Shown: piece after piece, positions 36,546 through 49,100 of the stretch
How positions within the stretch are numbered: the first letter of the stretch is position 1
Layout: each line of letters begins with the position of its first letter
Assembly (NCBI GenBank): GCA_013396525.1
Contig: VWYX01001262.1
Location: 62,001 to 126,000, forward strand
Direction of reading: 5' to 3'
From: Chaetorhynchus papuensis
Taxonomy: Eukaryota; Chordata; Aves; Passeriformes; Rhipiduridae
Length of the DNA stretch: 64,000 nucleotides
The notes under the pieces: generated by a model
What the model saw: only the letters and a program-made list of their open reading frames with translations
What the model was told of the DNA's origin: nothing
The model's database searches: none
Program-made: the position numbers and the translations under genes

Positions 36546-39500
36546 TAATGGAATTCTGTGGTGATACAGAGCTGCCTCCTGAACTGTTTGCCTGCCAGTA
36601 CACGGGAGATTCCTTCCAGCCTCACTATATACAGTTTGTGCCTCTTTGTAGAATCATTAGAATATTTTAATTATTTTTGTTTGAATGAGTGCCTTATTGT
36701 GCATTAAACAGAATGGCAGCCAAGCATCCAAGTCAATATGTCTGGAGGCTTCATCAGGCATAAGCCTCCAGGCAAAGGTGAAGAACATTAGGCTAGCTGT
36801 GCCTAAGCATATCCAGGCTCCAAGAATGGCCACTCAACTAGTTAAAGAGTCCGCACTTGCAGAATAGCCTGCCCATGGCATGAGGCCTTCTTTGATTTGG
36901 CAGCTAGTTACACCCACGTGAATGAGACTTGCACCTCTGAAAAGTGTCTCCCTTATGGTCACTCAAAGCACTTGCAAAACTCTGAGTTCTTCTGAGTCCT
37001 ACTAAGTTCTGAGCTGTGATGTTAACTTGGAATAGCATGTTCCAGGCTGGTTTTGTGAGTAACTTCTGTCTTAGATGGCTTTTACAACTCTACCCTCTGA
37101 GTTCATTAAATGTCCCTATTCTTTAATACTGCTGCTTTTTTTTCCAGACCTTTGTTTGGAGCCTCTGGTAACACGGCATAAGGCTGCCTGGAACAGAAAA
37201 AGAAAAACAGATAACTGCGGTCTCACACATTCCCCTTCACATGCTTCTCACTGCGCAGAAAACGAAAGAACACAGTGCCTGATGCATAAGCCAGCAAATA
37301 GGTTAGCAGGTTAAAAGCAGCAGTGACAAAATAAAAAGCTTTCCAAGAGACTCCTAGGCTCAACAAACTGATTGAATTGCCCAGAGCTGGTGGACTCTGC
37401 TCCTTGTTCCCAGAGCAAACTTCAGAATTTTGCTTTTTAGCAGCTGAGGCATCTCCACTGCATGTCCACAGCCGTGGGCTGCAAAGCCTGACTAGCCTCA
37501 GCACCTCATTCATCAGTTCCAGGTTATGTGCCTGCTCCTGCCCTGTGTTCAGCCTGCTCTGGCTTATAAAGAGTTAAGAGGTGGGATCTGTGTGTAGGAG
37601 GAGGCCGTGTCCTGCCGCAGACAGGCAGAGGGCGCGTGTTCCCGCTGACTGATGCCGTGGGGCGTCTGCAGCGCGCTTCCTTGACATCGGGGAAAAAAAG
37701 AGAATGCCTGTGCCAAAGCCTGGAGTGCAGCACAGCCATCCCTTGGGTGTCAGTGTGCAGGCCCTGGCACGGAGTGGGCCTGGATTCTGAAGTCTGACCC
37801 TGCTTAAGCCTTGGAACCTGGAAGGCAGGACTCGAGCAAAGGCTGAGACGTCCTTGCTGGTCATACAAGGAGCTCAGGGTGGCCCCTGGCACTGAGCAGT
37901 TGATGCCCAGACTGGTTGAGTGCATCTGGTGGGAAATGAGGCTGTTGCATATAGCAGAACTTGATGTCGTTCCTGAGTTCCCTGTTTTGAAAAATTAGGC
38001 AATTCCACAGAAAGAATTGCAAACTAGCAGAGAGCTGATTTAGGATGCAAAGTTCAACATCCAGAAGTGAGGCACTCCCAGCGTTGTGCTCCCAGCTCCC
38101 TTCTGTCTGCGGAGCATTTTAACTCTGCAGCTTCTATTTAACTTTTTTTCCTATGGATATTGACAGAATATTACTATAAAAAGATGTGCAGCTGTATCTA
38201 GACTTGAGTGTATTATGTATCTATGTGGGTAAAATACACAAAACTAAAGCTGTACTAGGAAACACGTCGTAAAATTTTATAATTTTCTATTCTTCATGTT
38301 TTATTGGGACTTTATATTGTCAGTCATCATATTCCTTAAAAACCGTATGATGCACCCGTCTTTTTTCCTGATTTTAGCACACTCCTTGGTCTATGGGTGA
38401 AGCAAAAGAACTGGGGGAACTTCAAAGGGAAAAGAAACAAAGGAAAAAAATGCAAGAAAACTTACTCTAGCAAAAAAAGTGACCTACAGTGTCTGTACAA
38501 TTAAGTTTGCATCTCAGCTTCCTACCAGTCTAAATAACCTGTGACTGTCGGGTAGTTCCTGAGGGATTGACATTAATCCCTGCTTTGCCATCTTTTAACA
38601 CAAAGGGACCATTCCTACCTAGAATCTGGGGAGCCAGTTCCAGAAAAGTGCAGCATTTGCAGAGCTTCCACCTGTGTAGATAGTTTTCCCATGGGTGCTT
38701 TGCCCATGGGTTTGCACCTAGGCAATGTTTTTTCCAAGGGACAAGAATTGAGCTGATAAAGGCAGAGCTGCTGAGAAGTGCCTGAACAGATAAGCACACT
38801 TTCCTGCAGGTGATGGTGTGGTCCCCACCAAAGAGCCCACCCCGAAAATCCCACCCGGTTTTATCCTGGCCCCCTCACACACTGGTGCCATGTGCAGGAA
38901 CCAAAGGTACTCCTCCAGGCCTGACCCCTGGGTTCCAACATGGATTTGTTTGTGCTTTTGGAAGACAGCTGCAGGTGAAATGTAGGGCTGTGTGTGGAGA
39001 AGGGATGGCTGACTCTCGGGGAGCCTTGCCTAGGTATCCTCAGAGAGGATTTGAGCTCTGGTGATGCCTGGGTGGGCAGGAGCTGGTGGCTTGGGTTTAC
39101 TTTGCTGCTTCTGTGTAAAGAGCAGACTGAACCCTTCATTTCTGTCTCCTGTTCACAGCTAAGATCCCTCCCCTCCTCTTGCTGCTCACTCAGTGGAGAG
39201 ATGCGAGGAGGAAAGGATGCTGCTAAGCTGCACTTTGCTCCAGTACTTGGCACATCCTTTGCAGTATCGGCTGTTTTCTGAGCAGAGATGCTGCCTGCCT
39301 ACTAACCAATGCAGCCATTCCCTATTGCTCCCCTTGAAAGAAGATGGAATCGTAACCCAGAGAGAGAGAGAGTGAGTGATGCGGCTGCTGCACAGAGACC
39401 GACTGTGAGGAAGAAAATTGGAGAGACTGGAATATGTGCCTGCCTCAGCAGCACTGCAGTGGTAAAGCCCCTGACTGAATACGTGCAGGTTACTGTTCTT

Positions 39501-39784
39501 TAGGCATTGCTACAGAGAACTCAGGAGTCGGATGAAATGCATCAGCCTCCTTTTTCACTGCTTCTCTATTGTCATCATGCATTAATTGCTGGGAGTTATT
39601 TTCCTTCCTGTGGCTGACTGCCTGCATCTCTTCTCATACTGCAGGAGAAACAGTGAGGGAGAAAGCACCAATCCAGTGTCCTGTCCCACAAGAAGGCTTC
39701 TGCATGATGTGCCAGCGCAGTCAGGGGCTGCTGCAATGGTGCATAGAACCTCTGAAACAGCTGGATTTGGGATTATTAATGGTT

Positions 39785-39790
39785 TATAAA
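39785..39790 (+). promoter_or_regulatory. ANK1: Candidate TATA box of the ANK1 alternative promoter
   Basis: TATAAA in the context GGTTTATAAAGG lies about 215 bases before the ANK1 start codon. A start site about 30 bases downstream would give a leader of roughly 185 bases with no ATG before the ANK1 ATG at 40005. This makes it a plausible core promoter, inferred from the sequence alone. Confidence 0.45.
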
Positions 39791-40004
39791 GGTGTCCCAG
39801 ACTGCATCTAGCAACTACCTGGAGACATTGGCTGTCCTTTGGGGCTTACTGACTGCTTTCAATTTTTTTCTCGTTACTGCTTTCACACTCATCTGGGGCG
39901 ACAGCATTTGAGTGAGGGGAACGTACTTCCTTGGCCAGGAGTTGGAGGTTGCTGCACAGAAAGTGCAGGTGTGAGCTCTGGAGGGGACTGCAGTCTGACC
40001 AGCC

Positions 40005-40130
40005 ATGGCTCAAGCAGCTAAGCAGCTGAAGAAAATCAAAGATATTGAGGCTCAGGCTCTGCAGGAGCAGAAAGAGAAGGAAGAATCCAATCGCAAGCGC
40101 AGGAACCGTTCTCGGGACCGGAAGAAAAAG
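40005..40130 (+). CDS. ANK1: ANK1 alternative first coding exon (42 residues)
   Basis: The ATG in GCCATGG opens a 42-codon exon that ends at the donor AAAAAG|GTCAGT at 40131, phase 0. The peptide starts MAQAAKQLKKIKDIEAQALQ and ends in the basic run RNRSRDRKKK. It matches the N-terminus of one human ANK1 isoform and resembles the ANK3 start (MAHAASQLKK). In that isoform it precedes the ADAATSFLRAARSG segment that begins the ankyrin repeats; that exon is not in the window. An in-frame TGA at 39996-39998 fixes the ATG as the first in frame. Ankyrin-1 links spectrin to membrane proteins. This form lacks the erythroid N-terminus, so a non-erythroid promoter is likely. Confidence 0.93.
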
Positions 40131-43100
40131 GTCAGTGGCATTGGGGCGAGCAGCCCTATATCCAGGTGCCTGTGGTTGTGACAGTGAGTGCTGTTTGTGT
40201 TTGGGGGGGTTGGAGGGTGGGGAGAGAATGACAGAGGGGCAGCCTAGTCCCTGTACAAACCTGTGTGCAGTCAGCAAAGAAACAGTCTATCAAACAGAGG
40301 ACAACTTTTGGGACCAGAAATCTGCTGTTTACCCTGACAGCTTGCGGGGAGCGGGGGGAGGGAGGTAGCACGGATATAAAGAAGCCTAATGAAGGGGAAA
40401 GGGAAGTGAGGGGTTTATCAAGGCAGCTTAAAAGACTCACTCAGTCCACTAACAGACTTGATCTCTAAGATAAAATTGCTGGTTTCCAGCTTCCTTCCAT
40501 TTCCCACAATTGCTTTTTGCGTTCAGAGCTAAGGGACAAGAGACCCGCACCCCTTTCTCTAGTGTTGATGTCCACTCCCTCCCATGCTTAATTTGCACCA
40601 GAATACTGAAACCAGGGCATAGTGGGAGCAGACCCCTAACAGAGGCATATTTGTGCAGAGGACTGTGGGTTCTGCTGCCCCTGAGGGCAGGCTATATTTG
40701 TGCATGGGACGTGGGTCATCCTTCCCTGCTGGCAGCAGGTGAGGGGGATCAGGGGCAACGAAGAGGTGTCTGTCCCTTCTACTGACACCAGCATGCTGGA
40801 GCCTGGGATCTGCCAGCTGTTTCAAGCTGTAGCTCCTCTCTGGAAAGTCACTGCCAGTTTTTTCTTGCTGCCAGCTTCCTGCAGGAGTGGGCATGTTGCT
40901 AAGATAGCTTTTCTGCCCCTTGAAGACCTCTTGAATCTGAATGTTCTTCTCACTGCAGGGTCTGAGGGTATATGTGCTATGCACCAGTGCAGAAAGGCAG
41001 TGAGGAGAGAGGTGAAACCAAGGATAATCAAGGGTATATCTGATAGGAGGTTATGATACAGGAATTCTTAGGTGGGCTCCTCCTCTGCCTTCACCCAAAG
41101 AGCTGGAGACTTCCATGTGCCCCTGTGAGCAGGAGCCTCACAGCACAGCTCTGCTGTTGGAGCGTCTTAGGAGCTGGGCCCTGAGAGTACTGAGGAGAGT
41201 CTTGCTTTTCTTAAAGCTAGGCCAGGACAGCCTGGAGAGGTCTGTGTCCACGGAGAGCAGCTCATCAGGGGGATATCAGTGGACACATGAGGACAGATGC
41301 GAGGTCTGCCAGCAGCAGCGGGGGAGTTGGATATGGGGGTCATTCAGCTGCCACACTGTCGTGTCAGATGCCTCCTTCTCCAGTGATAATAATTGCTCAG
41401 TGCCTGCAGGTCCATGACTGTTCCCTGCAGGGCCTCTTGTACTGGAAGCTGATGGAGCAACTTGCCTCTCACATTGCCAGAGAGCTGTAAAGGAGATCTT
41501 ATGTGAAGAACCACCAAATCAGGACATTTTTCTATTGGGCCAGCTCTCTCTTGTTAGCCCCTGCCCCAAAGCCTCAGTGTCTCTAGTGATAGTGTTTTTC
41601 CTGTGCAAGTCTCCTTGGGGCCAAGCAGAGGCCTACAAGGATGTATTGGAATTTCTCATTCTGTTTTGCTGCAGCAGTTGTGGGGGTTTGATTTGTGTTA
41701 GGTCAGTGTCTGTTAGTGCCCTGTGAGCCTGCATGGGACTCATGTTGTGTCCATGCCAAAGGCCCTTGCAGCGGCTGTTGGAATGTACTGAAACCACTGT
41801 GGTGTCACTGGCTCCTTCTGTTCCTCTGCCAGTGCCTGCTGGCTGTATCCTGCTTTGTACACAGACACAGGCTCTTTGGGGCAGAGGCTGTTCATTCACT
41901 TGATGTTTGTACAGTGCAGGGTATCAGTGTTTTGTCTTTCTGGTTGAGCCCACCAAGCATAGCTGCAGTGAAAGTTAGTAGAGGCATGACCTACAATCCA
42001 GGGAAGTCCTAGCATGACATAAAGCAGAGAAGGTGGCCGGAATGAAGGAGTTGCCAACCCCAGAAGAAATTTCTTCGCATCCCATGCCATGTGAGCTGCT
42101 GTTACGAGCTGTTATGTCTTCAGTTTAGTATCCTTTAGCACTTCCTGGAATTTTTGTGTGGTTGTATGTGTCCCATGAACTGCACGGTTGTATCCTGCAA
42201 GAACCTTGTATTCTGTGATACTTGGAGTCAGTGAGTTCTGTTATTTAATGCTGTGTAGCCCAAAAACCTTCTCCTTGGACCATGATTGTATCTGTTGCTT
42301 TCCAGTTTCCATAGCAATTTTTTGGGTTTTGTATTAAATGCATGAAATGATAACCTGATTGACCTTGTACTGTCAATTTTTGTATTCTGTATGTCTTGTC
42401 TGTCTCTTGGCACAAGTACAGTCCAGATCTATAACCTTGTCATTCCTCCATTATTCCCTGCACCCAACCTTTGTAACTAGAGATGATGACAGTTGAGCTT
42501 TCATTTGACAGGGGCTGTATCAAGGATTTAAGGAACAGTATCTTGTCACTCATCCGTGCTCCCTGTCCAGCCCAGGCATACTTGTGCTTTGGGTGGAGCT
42601 GTCACATGAAACAGCCAGGCATGTCCTGAAGAGTGTTTCTGCTCTGTGTGTTCTGCAGGGTTCTGCTGGAGGTTGTCTCAATCTTAGGATGACCCCAGAG
42701 AGCAAGTGTTCAAGAGTCCTGTGTGTTCCCACATTTAGTGCAAGTGCTGAACTGTGAGGACTTACCGGGGCTGTGGCATGATGTGTTAATGACTTCTGAG
42801 GATGTCCTGCAGACAGGAGGGTGTGACAGAGAGCAGACGTGAGCAAAAGAGAGTGTGAATTACCAGAAGTTCACTGCCATTAGAGAATGTGCCAAGCATC
42901 ATCTGGGTTGGCTTCTTGCTGTTCCTGCTGCAGGATCCTAGCTTCAAATCTTTGTGCATTTTCCTTAGATGGGCACTTTAGAAGGGACCAGAGCCATTCT
43001 GTCATTGCTGCAGCGCTGCACGTGGAGTTTCTGATGTGGCCATCTGCACTGACAGGGAAGTAGTGATTGATGGGAACGATATCTGTGCTTTGGATGCAGC

Positions 43101-46100
43101 TATATGTCTCTTTTTTGTGGTTTTGAGAGGCAGTTGTAGTCAAGAGCACTTCCTTCCTTTCCCTGCACATGTGGTAAGGCTCCCTCGGCAGGAAGCCCTC
43201 ACTGGGAAGTCATGCAGAGCACTTCAAAGACATAGTCCTGTCTTTGCCAGGGTCAGTGGGCAGCAACAAAACACACTGTGGAAAAGTGATGTTCTGACAC
43301 TGTTTATGAGGCAGCTCTCTAGCTTGTTATATGAACACAGTTTCTGAGTCCTTTTTGAGTTGCATGTGACTTACTGTAGTTATGTATTAAAGATAGAAAA
43401 CGGACCAAATCCCTTGCCAGGAATTCTGGAAGCATTGGCAGAGCTCACCAAATGGGCTATCAGAAAGGGCTCAAATGCCCAAACTGTCCAACCCCCAAAC
43501 TGGGGCCCAGAGCACTTGGATTGCCCTTTATCTCAAACATAAATCTGCAAGCAACTTGCAGCTGTACCAGGTGATCCCACAATCAATGGCTGGTGGCATT
43601 GTAACCTGACATGCTTTGACTGAGAGTAATAAATAAAAGTTAGTGCTTCTATGAAAATCTTTCTTCCTGTTGAAGTGTACTTATTCTGGTACTAAATTCA
43701 GCCAAGTAGACACCTTCATCTGCCTCGCTACAAAGATGCAGATTCCAGCTGTGCTTCTCAGTGGGCATACAGGATTCATGGAGCAGGAGGCTGGAACCTC
43801 TAAAATGTCTATGACAAGAGTTCTGTGCAGCAAATAGCAAGAGGACTTCAGTAACAGCAGCAGTGCTAATAATGTCTAAAGAACTCATCAAGTGCACATG
43901 TGAGAGCATACTCAGTCTGTGTGCAGCATAACCAGGGCTACAGTATTAAATAACAATCCAACCAAAAGCTTGAAGGGAAATTCTTATGATTATTCCTATC
44001 AGTGTTTAAATTATTAGTATGAAAGATGCGATACATCCTCTGGGTTCATTCAGAGCAAACTTTGCTTGGGCATCTAAAGAACAAATGAGCAAGGCTGCCT
44101 GAATTTACCACTTTCTTTTTTAACTTTTTTTTTAAACTTTTTTTTTTCTGATGGGGGCAGGCAGGGAGGGTACAGTGAAGAACAAACCTCTTTTTCTGCT
44201 TCTGCCTACTTTCTTTGTCTCGCAAGTGTTCAAGGGTAAGACAGTCTCTTGTTATGGATTTGTAGAGCATCTCCCTCAATGCATTCTTGAATCATAAGTG
44301 ATTCCTAATAAGAAACTCCCTGCATAAAACTCCTTGGCTTTTTTCTAGTTGATAGTTTCCTGGAAACAGCATGCAGACCAGCCTGAGGGCTCATGAATCT
44401 CCACAGTACAGTCTGGCACCCATCCTTAGTGCAGTACTGCTTCTGCATGCTGCAGCAGGAAATGTTTTAGTGCTCAAGATTACACACTGAAATACATCCT
44501 GCCAGGAGAGGTTGGGAGGGTGCTTTGGAAAGGGAAGACAGGAAGTTTGTGAGAGTGGGTTTGAATTATGTGGGAAAACGAGAGCAAGGTGTTTCCATTT
44601 GGCAGGAGCTCTTCCATTTGGCAGAGAGAGAGCTTTTCCTCCAGCTGGAGTGAAATGGTGGGAAAGAGCTAAGGGAGGACAGAGGATCAAGTGATCCACT
44701 TCCTATATTCTAGCATGGATAAGGGATAAATGTCTGATAACAACTGTCAGAAGGAACTCCAAGCTGAGGTGCGTGAGGTGACTTGGGAGAGGCAGCACTG
44801 AGATGATTGCGGCAGCATGGAGGATGCTGATGAGAATGCTTTTACATGGATGAATTTTTCCATCCTTAGGAAGCTAGGATTATGTGGTAACTAGAACAAG
44901 TCAGGAAGGGTTTGGACCAACAGCCACAAACTCAATCAGACAGAGGAGCAATTACAGATGATTCCTTAGAAGGACAGTTGAACAGTCATATAGGGTTACC
45001 ACGCTTGTGCTTGTTGTGTGACAAGCAAAAGAGGTCACTCAATGACTGTTCACTGATAGGGTGTATCAGGGTGGTCTGAGCTAAGGATTCTGAGATAGAA
45101 AATCAAGACACCTCTGTCAGAATTATGCAATAAGCACATGAGAAACTGGGGTGAGAAATCGCTGCTGGAGTGCTGCCAAGGAGCAGCCACCGGGTCTGTT
45201 CTCGCTGCTCGCCTGCATCCTTTCAAATGGCTGTTACTTTGCAGCAGCCTTCAGCTTGCGCTGGGTTTAGAGAGGATGCAGAGAAGAGAATGATGAACAG
45301 AAGGAGGGCAAAGGATTTCAGCAGACCCAGCTGCAGATGGCTCAGAACATCCTCACGATAACTGGACTTCTGAGCTGCACTGTGTCCTGCTCCCGTGGAT
45401 ATATGGCCACTGTACCATCGCTGGATTAGGCTACTGAGATTCTTGCATTCAATGGCAGTGGCTCCTGCCAGAGGTGTGACATGGCTGGCTGTCAGCCACC
45501 TGGGTCTTCACTAGTTGCTGGGAGCTGTGCTGGTATCTTACCTGCAAGCTGAAGCTCATCAGCAGGAGAAAGAACCGTGCCGCCTGCAGAGTCTCAGAGC
45601 ACAAGAGCTGCTTTGTCTCCTTTCCCCTTGATGGGGTGGGGTGAACAGGAGTGGAATATGGGCATCTGGATGTGGGGGGATATTGGGTGGGAGCAGAATC
45701 CGCTGCTGCAGGGATTCGCTGGTGGGAGAAAGCACTGGGGGGATGTTGGTGCTCTTCTGCACTGCTGCTCTGCAGGCTCTTAAATTATTCAGGTAATAAC
45801 AGCATCTGTACATGCTTGGTGAGTCCACTGTGCTGAAATGAGGTGAGCAGTATCTGAAACCTTGTAGCATTCAGAAATCTGTTTCAGGAGCAAGTTATTT
45901 CAAGCTGTGCCCTGTCCCCTGAGCCTGGCACCTCGGCCAGGACATCTGTCCAGGAGGGCACTGGCTGAATGCAGGGATGAACCCTGCATAAATGCTTTCA
46001 GGAGGGTGATCACAAAGGATGGTGCCTTCATAAAAGTCCTGCACATGACAGCCTGGTAGGCTTAGTCTATCCACTGTAGAAAGCCACCGGCAATGTAGTG

Positions 46101-49100
46101 AAGCTGAGGTACAGCAAGCTAGATCTGAGCTCAAAGGAAAGCAGATTTACAGAGTGCTAAAATTAGAAGTTTAGTCTAAATTATGCTAATTTGTTTTAAT
46201 TGTCTAAGTGTGTCAAGGTTCTTCAGAAATATAACCTCTCTGTGGTGGTCTGGAAAGGTGCAGCATCACTGGTGGTGTGATGGAAGGATGGATCAAGGAT
46301 GGTAGAGATTTCTGGGTTCCCTGGCCTACTTACATCTTTCTTGCAGTCCTCACCTCCAGCTCTCAAAATGCCATGAGGGTAGGTTCTGAAAGCGTTAGCT
46401 CTGGATTGAATAGGCCAGATGGTTTTGTTTAAACCTTTGATGAGTAGAGGGCAGCTTCCTAGGTGCAGGGAAGTTCCTGACACCTTCTCTCTCTAAGGGC
46501 ACTTCTCAGCATGACAGAACCATCCGAAAAGTCACATTTTCTTTCACAGCTGATTATGTCATGTTTTGAGCCTCAACTCTGCAAGCAGCAGCAAAAATTC
46601 AAGTTCCCTTCCTATTTGCAAACCAGTTTTGCTGACTGGGTGAAATGTTAAGCCAGAGCCATACATCTCTGTGTAGGGGCTGCAAGTGTAGGGGACTGTG
46701 TTAAATCTATGGCTTCAAAATGTTGCATCCTCAGTGAAAAATCTATAGCAGAGACAAAGCAACAGGTATTCACTGAAGTGTCTTGGGAGGCGGAAGGAGA
46801 GAATGCAGCAGCAGGAGAGCATTTAGAAAACAGATGAGGTTTCTATATTTGTACAGAGATGAGGAAGGAAGGAAGGAGAGAGTGTGCGCATGCATGTGCG
46901 GCCAGGCCACCAGGAAGATTCCTGTTTAAGAGAAAAGGTACTCCAGAAAGATAGCAAGCAGAAGTGAAGGCTATGGTCCTTCACTGCACTGTGGTGACAG
47001 GACTTTGCAGGGTTTGTAGGGTGCATTCATGTGCCCATGTTGGAACTTTTAAATGGGAAATGCAGAGAACAGCATGCTGAAACCCTTTGCAGAATATAAA
47101 CTATGTTTGATTTTTAACCAGTGTGATAGTCTCTGCAAAGGAATGATAAATATTGTCACCTTCTTACAGGGTCATTTCTCCAGCAAACTAAGGTGTTCAG
47201 ATACTCTGCAGGAAATGCAGTGTATTAAGTCCATTTAGTTCCTTCATGGCCATGCCTGGAATGAGGAGCATTGTGTCTTACCCAGGACTTGCTGATTACA
47301 ACACCAATCAAAGAATAAGATAAATACTATAAGAATGTGCTGTTCGGTGGGTGTGACAGGTGTGGGGTGAGTGAAACACAGGTTCAGCTTTAACAATACA
47401 CTTGCCTGTGTACCAAGCTCTTTATTCCATTTATCTGAATATGGAGCGAAAGAGTAAAAGATCTTTCTTTGGTCTGCCTGGAAATCAGCTGTGTTGATTC
47501 ACAGTCATCACTCTGCTGATGACTGAAGTGTGAGCTTTTGCTGTGTGCTATAACCATATGCATACATCTTGTAGGTTCTCACACTGCTGTTTGAATCAAT
47601 AATATTCTACTGTAAATGCTTTCCATGGATTTGATTATAATAGTAAATAGCATGTCCTTAAATAAGATGCTAAACTTAAATAATCCTGTGTTCTTGGCTT
47701 GTGAATCTCTTTGTGGAGTTTCTCTTATTTTGGAGTGGTTTTTTATTTATTTCACTTCTCCATTTCCCTTGTGGTGAATGAAAGGACTCAGGCTGACAGT
47801 GGGAACAGGGAGTGGACTAGGAAGTGGTGGTGTGCTAGAGAGTTCTAAGAAAGGTAAATCTTACTGAATTGGCTTTTGATGTTAGAGCTGCCTTTACTGC
47901 AGTGGGGAGTGTTTTAGTTCTTCCCATCTTTAATGCTGAAAGAGAAGTTGCATCTGTCCGACACTGGCTATGGCACAGGGAGGTTTCAGTGCTAGGAGAT
48001 GCCTGCACGGGATCAGTATTTGTCCTGAAGGCTTTAATTTTCTATGCTTTTTCATTCCTCAGCTCTTTTCCTGGCAGAATCATCTTAGCTCACAGTGACA
48101 GTAGGTTTGGTCCAAGCAAGAATTGCTCAGCGGAGCATGGCATGGCAGCTCTCTTTACACGCAGCTTGGACGTGCCACTGCACCGATGCATAGCAATGTG
48201 CTTCTGTTAAAGAGCAGCATGATGGTCAGCAGGCTGACCCCCTTTCTGTGAGGACTGGGAAAAAATGCTTCCTGTCAGCCTGCTGTCAAATGGCCGCGGA
48301 GCTGAGGTTGCAGTAAGAGGAGCTGCAGTATCACAGGGCAAGAGTATAAAATATCTGTTGCCCACCAGTACTGTATCAGCAAAACTGTTTTTCAAAACTT
48401 GTGAACTCATCCCTGCCAGTGGTGAGATGTGCTTCTCAGACCTGTCTGGGAAGTCCTCCAAGGCCAGCAGCAGTTCAATAAGGCATAGAGAAAACACCTT
48501 CTTTCCATTTAAAATGTGAGGTAGCAGCATTTGCTGTCTCCTGACAACATTTCACAGGGATCAGCAGCACTTGCCTGCAGGGCCTCTCTGCACAGTGCGT
48601 GGCACCACCATCATCTTCAGCAGAGGGTCAATGAGAGACACCTATTCTGCCTTTCCTGTATAGACGGACACTGTGAGTAAATTGCAGATCTTTGGGAAGA
48701 GAAGTTGACATCTTTCACTAATTCACTTTGCTTTAAAATCATGCCTTGGAGCTAAGAAAGCTGTGAAGACACTTGGAGCAGCTGATTGAGAGGCTCTGCT
48801 CACAGCTGCAATAGTGATGCAACTTCCTCATGAAACTTGGAGGTAAGGTTCTTCACTGAGAAGGGGCATTGCATATTGAGAGCTAGTCTGAACAGACTTT
48901 GTCTCTGGAGAGGTGGTTTGTTTTTTGTCAGTTTTGTTAGGAATAAATGCAGCATTTTGCCTGGAGAAAGTGCACAGTAATAAGATATGAACCTGTAGTT
49001 TGTTCTTGACAGTAAGAATCTACTGTAAAACACTGAGGAAAAAAAAAGAAAAAAGTTCAGAAGAGGAAGAGGCTTCACAGTTTCCTTTACTGTTCTTTGG

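Larger units (their letters stand above)
32311..39784. other. Spacer between KAT6A and ANK1
   Basis: About 7.5 kb lies between the KAT6A poly(A) site and the presumed ANK1 promoter. It holds two CR1 fragments (36219-36420 and 36446-36545), one exon-like open frame (34508-34788) and scattered open frames up to 133 codons that I do not recognise. No CpG island is evident. Regulatory elements for ANK1 may lie here but cannot be read from the sequence alone. Confidence 0.7.

Noticed and set aside
37524..37925. Minus-strand frame of 133 codons in the KAT6A-ANK1 spacer
   Set aside because: It has no recognisable domain and no splice or promoter support, and it overlaps another frame of similar size. 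I cannot support it as a gene.
39839..40021. Frame starting at a TTG upstream of the ANK1 exon
   Set aside because: It is in another frame than ANK1 and starts without ATG. The in-frame TGA at 39996 and the isoform match support the ATG at 40005.
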